DNA of 64,000 nucleotides from Brachyspira alvinipulli ATCC 51933. GTDB lineage: Bacteria > Spirochaetota > Brachyspiria > Brachyspirales > Brachyspiraceae. Of the stretch, positions 17,643 to 26,984 are shown one piece after another (position 1 is the stretch's first letter; each line of letters opens with the position of its first letter). The stretch spans positions 162,241-226,240 of the forward strand of contig NZ_KI912407.1 in assembly GCF_000518245.1 (NCBI RefSeq). Reading direction: 5' to 3'. The notes beneath the pieces are model-generated. The model was given only the letters and a program-made list of their open reading frames with translations, did no database searches and was not told where the DNA came from. The position numbers and the translations under genes are program-made.

Positions 17643-19946
17643 ATGAAACAAAATAAAAAAATATTCATATTCTCATATTCAGCACTTATAGTTATAATTA
17701 TTCTTTTTACAGCAATTTTAAGCATGCTTGGAAATATTCAAAGAATAGGTTATTTATCAGATTTTGATCATATACTAGAAAATAAATACTATTTCAAACT
17801 TAAATTTGATAGTAAAATATTTAAAAACAATAAAATATACACTGTATACCCTAATACTAATGAAATGCCTAAAAATGTAACTAATATAAAATGGAGCGGC
17901 ACTTATTACGGAAATCTTGTTATAGGCGACAGCAGCATACAATTAAATAAGAATGATAAAATAGATAATATTAAATATAAATTAAAAATAAATAATAACG
18001 TTATATTTTTTGCTCTTTTTATTATTATACTATTTCCAATACTCTATTTTTATATAATACCAAACATTTTAAAAAATTATAAAGCATATATTTTTTTATT
18101 TATATTAAACAGCGTTTTATACTTATCTGTAATCAATTTTATAATGCCGTCATTTTCAATGATGCATCTAAAATTTAATATATATGATTTTTTATATTCA
18201 TATTTATTTACAATGACAGCATATAGTCTGATTTTTTACAATCCTCTAAATAAAAGATTTAAAAATATTAGAATAATATTAGCATCTCTGTTTTGCATAA
18301 TATCAATGTTTTCTTTTTTCGTAATAGAGACTATAAGCTTAACAGTACTTAATATGGTTATACTATTTTCTGATATGCCTAATCTTTATGCCTCTCTTAT
18401 TACTGTACTTCCAATGTATTTGAAAATTATAACTATAACTGTAAGTATAATATATTTTTCTTCTTTAATATTTTTTATATTATTATTCATCTTTAATATA
18501 TACAAAATATTTATAGAAAGAAGCAAAATATTATCATTAGTTATGACAATTTCTATAATATTTATAGTATTTATTTTATTCTTCAAACCTAAAAATATAG
18601 ATATATGGAGTATAGATTTTGTAAGAAATGCAAACAGAAAAGGAATAATAAACACTATAAACTATAGAATAAATTATGACAGATTAAATGAGATTAAACC
18701 AAACAAAGAGCTTGTATCAGAATCAATTAATTTATTAAAAGAATATGAATCCAAAAGAGAAATTTCAGAACTTTATTTAAAATCTACAAAAAATATTTTT
18801 AATGAAATAAACAAATTAGAAGATATTAACATTAATAGTACAAATGATATTGAAAATGCCGAAAGAAATAAAAAAATAGAAGAGTTAAAGAAAAGTTTAA
18901 AACGCGATGTTTATCTTATATTTTTAGAATCTTTTTATGATTATTCTCATTTCTCAAAATTATTTCAAAAAGATCCTTTTACAAAAGAATATAGGAAATG
19001 GGCTAATGCTTCAAGAAAAATAGCACCTAATGTAAATAATGGAAGTTTTTATGCTAGACTTTCCGGATTAACAGGCTCTTCTCCTCTTTATCCTAAAACT
19101 CAATCAGAAAAAATAGAAAGTACTCTTCCCGATTTGCTTTCTAAAAATGGTTATACTACAATAGCTTTGGAAGAAGCACTTAATACATATAATTTAAAAA
19201 CTTTCTATCCATCTATAGGTTTTAAATCTCAAGTATTCGGATTAGGAACTACAAATATAAATACTTATTTAAACACCAATATTAATAATTTAGAAAGCCC
19301 AGTATTTGCAGCAGGATTTACAATATTAGGTCATACAGATTCTCATTTATCAAATGATTTAAATATATCAGAAAACAATAAAAAATTTTTAGAATATTTT
19401 GAAGGAAATGATCAGCTTCATATAATGGAAACACTAGACAATTCAGCAATGACAGCCATTGAAATAATAAAAATAAGAGACACAATACTTAAACATTCTC
19501 CGAATGCTGTTATTATCTTCAAACATGATCATTTATACCCTTATTTAAAAGCTATAATAGAACGTTCTAAAATAGATGAAAAAATAAAAACTAATTTTTT
19601 AAATGATTATAAACCCTCCCCTATTTTAATTTGGGACGGCGCTAATGGAGCATATAAAGCACCTGAAAATTTTAAACCAGAAAATATACCATTATTTATA
19701 GCTGTTAATTTAAATATTGATTACACCAACAGTGTAATATCTCTGCTATACAAAGAACAAATAGATAATACAATAAGTACTTACAATAGATTTTATTATA
19801 CTACAAATAATTCGCCAATAGAACAAAGCGAAGTGTCTAACCTTACAATATTCAAATATGAAAATGCTCAGAGAATATTATCTCAAGATATTTTTCAGGG
19901 TAAAAAGCATTATTATAATATAATTAAAGAAACTACTAATAAATAA
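17643..19946 (+). CDS. LtaS/MdoB-like membrane sulfatase-fold transferase
   Basis: A 767-residue protein. One helix lies near residues 8-30, then an extracytoplasmic segment, then four to five membrane helices (~115-320), then an alkaline-phosphatase-superfamily domain. Visible landmarks are VYLIFLESFYDYS (metal Glu), the NGSFYARLSGLTG nucleophile region, where the family Thr is replaced or shifted, and VIIFKHDHLYPYL with the late Asp-His. Relatives transfer phosphoglycerol or phosphoethanolamine onto lipids, glucans or teichoic acid on the outer side of the membrane; the substrate here is unknown. It lies 38 bases after kdsD, so envelope work is likely. Confidence 0.75.
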   Translation: MKQNKKIFIFSYSALIVIIILFTAILSMLGNIQRIGYLSDFDHILENKYYFKLKFDSKIFKNNKIYTVYPNTNEMPKNVTNIKWSGTYYGNLVIGDSSIQLNKNDKIDNIKYKLKINNNVIFFALFIIILFPILYFYIIPNILKNYKAYIFLFILNSVLYLSVINFIMPSFSMMHLKFNIYDFLYSYLFTMTAYSLIFYNPLNKRFKNIRIILASLFCIISMFSFFVIETISLTVLNMVILFSDMPNLYASLITVLPMYLKIITITVSIIYFSSLIFFILLFIFNIYKIFIERSKILSLVMTISIIFIVFILFFKPKNIDIWSIDFVRNANRKGIINTINYRINYDRLNEIKPNKELVSESINLLKEYESKREISELYLKSTKNIFNEINKLEDININSTNDIENAERNKKIEELKKSLKRDVYLIFLESFYDYSHFSKLFQKDPFTKEYRKWANASRKIAPNVNNGSFYARLSGLTGSSPLYPKTQSEKIESTLPDLLSKNGYTTIALEEALNTYNLKTFYPSIGFKSQVFGLGTTNINTYLNTNINNLESPVFAAGFTILGHTDSHLSNDLNISENNKKFLEYFEGNDQLHIMETLDNSAMTAIEIIKIRDTILKHSPNAVIIFKHDHLYPYLKAIIERSKIDEKIKTNFLNDYKPSPILIWDGANGAYKAPENFKPENIPLFIAVNLNIDYTNSVISLLYKEQIDNTISTYNRFYYTTNNSPIEQSEVSNLTIFKYENAQRILSQDIFQGKKHYYNIIKETTNK

Positions 19947-20025
19947 AATAATATTGATAAAATTATATCAAAGTTATATAATGTATTTATTATATAACAA
20001 TAAAATTTTTTAAGGAGATTTTTCA

Positions 20026-20679
20026 ATGCGTTTTTTTATAGATACAGCAAATGTTGATGAAATTAGAAAAGCTAATGATATGGGAGTAATTTGCGGTGTT
20101 ACTACTAACCCATCATTAATAGCAAAAGAAGGAAGAGATTTCAAAAAAACTATAGAAGAAATTACTACTATAGTTGATGGCCCTATATCTGGGGAAGTTA
20201 AAGCAACTACTGTTAAAGCTGAATATATGATAGCAGAAGCTAGAGAAATTGCTAAAATACATAAAAATATGGTAGTAAAAATTCCTATGACTGATGAAGG
20301 TTTAAAAGCTGTAAAAGTATTATCTAAAGAAGGAATCAAAACTAATGTTACTTTAATATTCTCAGCTAATCAGGCATTACTTGCAGCAAGAGCAGGGGCT
20401 ACTTATGTATCTCCTTTTATAGGAAGACTTGATGATATATCTGTTGATGGACTTGAACTTATAAGAACTATATCAGAAATTTTTGCAACTCATGCAATAG
20501 AAACAGAAATTATTTCAGCAAGTGTACGCCACCCTATACATGTTACAGAATGTGCATTAGCAGGTGCTGATATTGCTACTGTTCCTTATAGTGTAATTGT
20601 ACAAATGACTAAACATCCATTAACCGATCAAGGTATAGAAAAATTCAAAAAAGATTATGAAGCAGTATTTGGAAAATAA
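20026..20679 (+). CDS. Transaldolase, short (TalC/FSA) type
   Basis: A 217-residue protein matching small transaldolase/fructose-6-phosphate aldolases: [33 protein letters not shown] with the Schiff-base Lys, [29 protein letters not shown], and the ending SARHP-like SVRHPIHV. It probably works in the non-oxidative pentose phosphate pathway. TAAGGAG lies 9 bases before the ATG and an AT-rich promoter precedes it. Distinguishing TalC from FSA by sequence needs the active-site Tyr/Phe check, which I did not resolve. Confidence 0.93.
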   Translation: MRFFIDTANVDEIRKANDMGVICGVTTNPSLIAKEGRDFKKTIEEITTIVDGPISGEVKATTVKAEYMIAEAREIAKIHKNMVVKIPMTDEGLKAVKVLSKEGIKTNVTLIFSANQALLAARAGATYVSPFIGRLDDISVDGLELIRTISEIFATHAIETEIISASVRHPIHVTECALAGADIATVPYSVIVQMTKHPLTDQGIEKFKKDYEAVFGK

Positions 20680-20696
20680 TTGTTAATAACAATTTT

Positions 20697-20731
20697 TTAA
20701 ATGGAAGTATTAATAAAATACTTCCATTTAA
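20697..20731. terminator. Hairpin terminator after transaldolase
   Basis: Perfect 15-bp stem (TTAAATGGAAGTATT with AATACTTCCATTTAA) around a 5-base loop, next to a T run. It sits between the transaldolase and a small minus-strand frame and may serve both. Confidence 0.75.
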
Positions 20732-20753
20732 AATTCATTTAATAAAATACCAC

Positions 20754-20885
20754 TCATAGTAAGCCTATAATATTATTGTTATCAGTTTGTACATCTTTGT
20801 AAAGAATATCATTATACTCGTCTATCAATAATATATAGTCTTCATCTGTAAAAAAATAAAAAATATTGTCTAAAAATTCTGTCAT
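20754..20885 (-). CDS. Small acidic 43-residue protein, unknown
   Basis: A minus-strand ATG at 20885 is preceded by GGGGTAAACT and opens a 43-codon frame that ends just before the terminator hairpin. The peptide (MTEFLDNIFYFFTDEDYILL...) is acidic, Tyr/Asp-rich and without a signal peptide. The ribosome site and the fit to the gap support it, but the family is unknown and conservation is untested. Confidence 0.4.
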   Translation of the reverse strand: MTEFLDNIFYFFTDEDYILLIDEYNDILYKDVQTDNNNIIGLL

Positions 20886-21025
20886 AGTTTACCCCATTTA
20901 TCAAAATTCAATCTCTCTCATAACTCTCTATTAAAAATATAATAATTTTATAAAAAAAGTCATAAAGAATTTATAAAAACAAACTGAACAATTTCGTACC
21001 AATGTTTTTATTTTCGATTTCATTA

Positions 21026-21065
21026 TTGACAAAAGCATCTATTATGTTAAACTGAACAAAGTTCA
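21026..21065 (+). promoter_or_regulatory. Promoter and overlapping palindrome before a lipoprotein gene
   Basis: TTGACA (21026-21031) and TAAACT (21048-21053) are 16 bases apart. A perfect dyad, TGAAC-AAA-GTTCA (21053-21065), covers the likely start point, and an AAACTGAACAA string occurs both there and 68 bases upstream (20981-20991). This looks like a repressor operator with an extra half site. Confidence 0.55.
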
Positions 21066-21098
21066 TTATAAACGAATATTTTTTCAAAGGAGTTTTTT

Positions 21099-21389
21099 AT
21101 GGTAAAAATTATAATTTTATTATTAGCAATGTCCATATTTGCTCTTTCATGTTCTTATCAGCATAGGCATTTAGTTGGAGATGGTCCTCAAACAGGTGTT
21201 ACTTTGAGAAGAAAGCAATGGTATGCTCTATGGGGATTAGTACCTATGAATGATGTAGATACTGAAAGATTAGCAGGAGGTTCTGAAAATTATGAAATAT
21301 ACACAAGAACTAATGCAGGAGATTTCTTTATAAATCTTATTACTGGTATACTTGGTTTTACCAGCAGAACTGTTACTGTTAGAAAATAA
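21099..21389 (+). CDS. Small Bor-like lipoprotein
   Basis: A 96-residue protein with a lipoprotein signal (KIIILLLAMSIFALSC, Cys 18). The mature part resembles the Bor/TraT-size outer-membrane lipoproteins: QWYALWGLVPMNDVDTERLAGGSENYEIYTR followed by a Gly/Phe turn region (LITGILGFTSRTVTV), the layout of phage Bor-type proteins. The likeness is by pattern only. AAAGGAG lies 6 bases before ATG. The promoter carries a strong palindrome, so expression is probably regulated. The next lipoprotein follows 8 bases later. Confidence 0.75.
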   Translation: MVKIIILLLAMSIFALSCSYQHRHLVGDGPQTGVTLRRKQWYALWGLVPMNDVDTERLAGGSENYEIYTRTNAGDFFINLITGILGFTSRTVTVRK

Positions 21390-21397
21390 AATTAATT

Positions 21398-21979
21398 ATG
21401 AAAAAAACACTATATTTATTATTAACACTATTTTTAATTTCATGCGAAAATAATTCTTCTAACGCTGATATATTTTCTAATAGAGATATAAATTTTAAAA
21501 AATTAAGTTTAGGTGACAATAAATCATATGAAGATAAACATCATATTTCAAATATAAAAGTTAAACTTATTCCTTTATATAATTCTATTAAACTATCAGA
21601 TAAAGAAAAAAATTGTATAATAGAAAATACAGGTTATGCTAAAGATCTATATTATATAGACAGCATGTTTTTAAATGAAAGTAAAGAAACTACTTGTTTT
21701 GTAGGATATATGCCTAAGAACAAAAATTCTTTAGATAATCTTATTGCTTATATAAACAGCATGAATCATGACAACAATATATTAAAAAACTATTTTATAG
21801 TAAATGGAAATAAAAATATACAATACAAAATACAATTACAAGATACTATTTTATTTTTTGTGATATTTGAATCAAAAAATTCAAATTACCTTGTATTGAG
21901 TTACACATTTCCATCATACAATGATTACGACTCTATGTACAGCATTGCAAATTCGATTAATTCAGTAGAGTTTTATTAA
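21398..21979 (+). CDS. Lipoprotein of unknown function
   Basis: A 193-residue protein with signal KKTLYLLLTLFLISC (lipobox ISC). The mature part begins with an Asn/Ser linker and continues as a mixed alpha/beta domain with segments NIKVKLIPLYNSIK, ETTCFVGYMPKNKN, LILFFVIFESKN-like strands and a helix at the end. No family is recognised. It directly follows the Bor-like gene without its own clear ribosome site, so is likely co-expressed and translationally dependent; it ends at a strong hairpin terminator. Confidence 0.75.
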   Translation: MKKTLYLLLTLFLISCENNSSNADIFSNRDINFKKLSLGDNKSYEDKHHISNIKVKLIPLYNSIKLSDKEKNCIIENTGYAKDLYYIDSMFLNESKETTCFVGYMPKNKNSLDNLIAYINSMNHDNNILKNYFIVNGNKNIQYKIQLQDTILFFVIFESKNSNYLVLSYTFPSYNDYDSMYSIANSINSVEFY

Positions 21980-21983
21980 CACT

Positions 21984-22016
21984 TTGGGGAGAAGTTTTTT
22001 AAAAAATTCTCCCCAA
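21984..22016 (+). terminator. Terminator after the lipoprotein pair
   Basis: Stem TTGGGGAGAA / TTCTCCCCAA that can extend through T6/A6 in the loop. It starts 4 bases after the lipoprotein stop. Confidence 0.8.
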
Positions 22017-22079
22017 TTTATATTTAAAACCACATGTATAATAAAATTATAAATCAATCATAATATAATCCAATTTCAT

Positions 22080-22345
22080 TAAACGTGTGTTAAATAAATT
22101 CAAAATCTAATAAAAACTTGGGCGGGTATGTAATGAAAGTTTTAAAATTTAATTACACTCTCCCACTCTCTATTCTTATTAATTTTATTTTAAATATAAT
22201 ATCTATTTATTTTTTGTTTAAAAAGAATCTTTAGCACCTACCCAAGTTTTATTTAAATTTGATATATAATTCACGCACGTATAGCGAGGTTAAATATACA
22301 GATTTGTTTGCAATTCAAATTTTATTAATATTATAAATTCTACTA
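22080..22345. repeat. Dispersed intergenic repeat, copy 1
   Basis: This gene-free stretch has an ACTTGGGCGGGTA ... CACCTACCCAAGT inverted pair about 130 bases apart, followed by a TTCACGCACG box, a TATAGCGAGGTTAAAT box and an ACCGTGCGTTTGATAAATTTAAA box. The same ordered elements (ATTACAYTCYC.CC, CAGCACC.ACCCAA, CTAACGCACGTTTAACAAA) recur at 31860-32045, which marks a dispersed family rather than random AT-rich DNA. Confidence 0.6.
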
Positions 22346-22363
22346 ACCGTGCGTTTGATAAAT

Positions 22364-22633
22364 TTAAAGCCAAGTTACAAACTGTACAGCATTTAAAAGC
22401 TTTAACTGTTCCTCTCTCCTTTCAATCTCTTTTTTCACTTCTGCAATACATTCATCTATTTTATATTTATTTTTTTGATATTTGAAAAGTTTATTTTGTT
22501 TTTGCTTGTCAGTCATTTTATTGATTTTAGCCGACAATTTCTTTAAAAACATTTTATCTCTGATTATTTTTCTTTTTACATTCAATTTAAATATACTCAA
22601 TTCAATAGGCGATCTTAAAGGATTAATAATCAT
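22364..22633 (-). CDS. Small basic coiled-coil protein, unknown
   Basis: An 89-residue protein, Lys/Glu-rich and almost wholly helical (KMFLKKLSAKINKMTDKQKQ ... ECIAEVKKEIERREEQLKLL), likely a short coiled coil. A perfect AGGAGG ribosome site lies 6 bases before ATG 22633, which supports expression. It stands alone between dispersed repeats. No family is recognised. Confidence 0.6.
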   Translation of the reverse strand: MIINPLRSPIELSIFKLNVKRKIIRDKMFLKKLSAKINKMTDKQKQNKLFKYQKNKYKIDECIAEVKKEIERREEQLKLLNAVQFVTWL

Positions 22634-23480
22634 AAAATACCTCCTGATTTAGTTAGATACTTTTTTATTATTTATATTCAATAAATTAGATAAAATATAA
22701 TTAATTATATTAATATACATATTTTATTATATTTTATTGATATTTAATATTATATACAAATATAATTAAATATCAATAATAAATAAAATATTTTTATGTA
22801 AAAAGCAAAATAAAGACTGTAAATATTACAGCCTTTATTATACTTGTTTCAAAACTAAAATAAGAAATATTTATACTATTTATTTTTTAGTGTTTTTATT
22901 TTTTATAATCGGGGCTTTGCCCCCGCTGTGCGTGCCTTCGGCAACCCCACTTCTTTTATTGGTATAAAAGAAGCAAAAGAACTGCAATTTTATATATTAA
23001 AGTTAATTATTATACAACATATAAAACATTATTTTACTAATTCTTCGACTAATTTTGTCAAGTACTTTTGAAACAAGTCTATTAAAAATTAATCAATATT
23101 TTTTATTTTTCAATGAATGTATATTCTTTATTATTATAGTTAAAAAAAGAACCAGACACAGCCCGCCTGCGTCGAAAGGCTGCATTTTTAATGCTAAAAT
23201 TTAAGTTTTATCCTATATTTAATACGTATTACCAATATATAAAACTGAAGTAATTGCGTTTTTTGCAACTTTGACGAAGTCCGCAGAGCGTGTGCAACAA
23301 AAAAGTTGATAAAATTTTTATAAAAATAAATTGACAAACTATATTAGTTTCAGTATATAAAAAATATTAAATATCAATAATAATGAGTATATTTTTATAT
23401 GAAAAGAAAAAAATAAAGACTGTAAACAAAAAATATTCACAGTCTTTATATATTTATAATTATTATTTTTATTTTAATTA
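22634..23480. other. Gene-free region with direct repeats and GC-rich patches
   Basis: No frame with a ribosome site is seen. An imperfect direct repeat of about 59 bases (22766-22824 and 23367-23426, sharing AATATCAATAATAA and ATAAAGACTGTAAA) brackets some 540 bases containing GC-rich patches, one with GGGGCTTTGCCCC and TGCGTGCCTTCGGCA (about 22911-22953) and another with CCCGCCTGCGTCGAAAGG near 23160. This looks like a decayed or mobile non-coding insertion. Confidence 0.6.
23413..23449 (-). terminator. Rho-independent terminator of ligA
   Basis: On the minus strand ATAAAGACTGT pairs with ACAGTCTTTAT across a 15-base loop and is followed by TTTTTTTCTTTT. It lies about 30 bases beyond the ligA stop. 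A related hairpin (AAAG-CTGTAA/TTACAG-CTTT) lies at 22811-22837 in the upstream direct-repeat copy. Confidence 0.8.
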
Positions 23481-25490
<2,010 letters not shown>

Positions 25491-25681
25491 TTAATATTCA
25501 TATTATAATATAAAACAAATTGAATTCAATATTTTAAATTAATAAATAAGATATCAAAATTTAATATATAAAAAACTGCCTTAAATATAATAAGACAGTT
25601 TTTAAATAAAAAGTATTATTTTTCTATTATTGCTAATATTTATTAATATAAGTTATATATAAATTATGTTTTTAATTTTAA

Positions 25682-25741
25682 AGCGATAAACGAGCAGCTG
25701 ATAACTTTAGTTGTCAGCTACATTTAAGCGAGTTTATCGCT
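25682..25741. repeat. Nested hairpin element, copy 1
   Basis: Outer arms AGCGATAAAC (25682-25691) and GTTTATCGCT (25732-25741) pair perfectly. Inside, AGCTGATAAC and GTTGTCAGCT (25696-25719) pair with one wobble around a TTTA loop. A second element at 32127-32185 has the same inner hairpin and loop but different outer arms that are again complementary. It lies between the 25760-26068 lipoprotein gene and ligA. Confidence 0.75.
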
Positions 25742-25759
25742 AGCAACAATAAGAAATTA

Positions 25760-26068
25760 TTATTTTACTCTAGCACCTCTGCCCCTTATCTTCATCTTTT
25801 TTGATAAACCTACTTTGACAATCTCATATCTAGGCATAATTAAAAAATCATAATTAGTATCTTTAAGTGCCTCTGCTATAAGCTGTTCTTTTAAAGTATT
25901 ATCTTTGGCATCATAAGGAAGTTCAGCCGTTAAAACCTCTCCCACAGTAATATCGTTTCCACTAAGCTGGAGACTTTGAGGAATATTATCTGCTGTTGCT
26001 ATAGTTGAGCATCCTATAATTAATAATGAAAAAACAAACATCATTATTATACCAATAACATTTTTCAT
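25760..26068 (-). CDS. Small lipoprotein, unknown
   Basis: A 102-residue protein with a lipoprotein signal (IIMMFVFSLLIIGCST, lipobox IIGC). The mature part is short: SLQLSGNDITVGEVLTAELP, an ALKDTNYDFLIMPRYEIVK strand and a basic tail (KMKIRGRGARVK). It resembles small Brachyspira/Treponema envelope lipoproteins but I cannot name a family. AAGGAGT lies 6 bases before ATG. Confidence 0.8.
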   Translation of the reverse strand: MKNVIGIIMMFVFSLLIIGCSTIATADNIPQSLQLSGNDITVGEVLTAELPYDAKDNTLKEQLIAEALKDTNYDFLIMPRYEIVKVGLSKKMKIRGRGARVK

Positions 26069-26172
26069 TTTGTAACTCCTTAATTTATAAATAAAAATTA
26101 TTTTAATGATAAACTTTTTTAATGATTAGACAATGAATAATCAAACAATAATTAATATTATACCTAGGGTAA

Positions 26173-26856
26173 TTAATTATTTTTTTTATTATTGTTAATA
26201 AAATTAATACTTTCTGATATATCATCAATATACTTTGAAAATTTATAAGAATCAAAAATATCATTATCTATATCATAACAATTAAAAGAACTTAATAAAA
26301 TTAAAGCAAATATAATAATACCAGAATCATAATTTAAATATTTATTTTTAATTAAAATATTTTTTATATCATCATAATTAAATTCTTTTATACTCATCTG
26401 TTCTAAAAAATATTTTTTGGCATTTTTTATCATTGGCTTTATAATATACAATTCTTTATTATTAATATTTCTAATAATATCTTTCATATTTTTAATATTC
26501 TTTTTGCAGTCTATATCTTTATTTAATAATATTAAATTCTCAGGATTATTATTAATAATTACTTTTTTTATATCAGGTATTTCAAATCCTAATGATTTTA
26601 ATCTAAGTATTTCTATTACAATATTAATATGCTGTTTAGTATAATATCTTACTTTTTCTCTTATAGGACCATGTGCTACTCTAAATGCCTGAAGTAATTT
26701 TTTATTATCCCATTCTCTTAATTTTTTTAATGTTACATTTTCTATCTTTTCACATTTTAAAATTTTTAAAAAATCACCTATAGCAATTAACTCTTTTTTA
26801 TTAATCTTACTTTCTAATTTATATTTCTTATTATTTATATAATATTCTGAAAGCAT
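26173..26856 (-). CDS. MerR-like HTH protein with conserved C-terminal domain (last gene of locus)
   Basis: A protein of about 227 residues. A MerR-like segment is visible: LREWDNKKLLQAFRVAHG, then VRYYTKQHINIVIEILRLK, then SLGFEIPDIKKVI, matching the helix-wing-helix pattern (YYxxxxLxxIxxIxxLKxxG). The last ~90 residues form a helical domain shared with the neighbouring proteins. The longer frame from TTG 26925 is unlikely because the related protein aligns from MLSEYYINNKKY; GGA precedes that ATG. The function, likely DNA binding, is inferred. It is unusually AT-rich and Asn/Lys/Ile-rich. Confidence 0.7.
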   Translation of the reverse strand: MLSEYYINNKKYKLESKINKKELIAIGDFLKILKCEKIENVTLKKLREWDNKKLLQAFRVAHGPIREKVRYYTKQHINIVIEILRLKSLGFEIPDIKKVIINNNPENLILLNKDIDCKKNIKNMKDIIRNINNKELYIIKPMIKNAKKYFLEQMSIKEFNYDDIKNILIKNKYLNYDSGIIIFALILLSSFNCYDIDNDIFDSYKFSKYIDDISESINFINNNKKNN

Positions 26857-26984
26857 AATAATTTTTCCAATATCAATTAATTTATTTTTATAATATAATT
26901 TTTTAATTATTTTTAAATAAATCAAAAAGAAAAACTAAATATCTACTGTACGGTATATATATGGGTAAATATGATAAAAATGTT

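Noticed and set aside
26857..26925. N-terminal extension of the last MerR-like gene from TTG 26925
   Set aside because: No ribosome site, an untypical TTG start, and the related protein aligns only from the later ATG.
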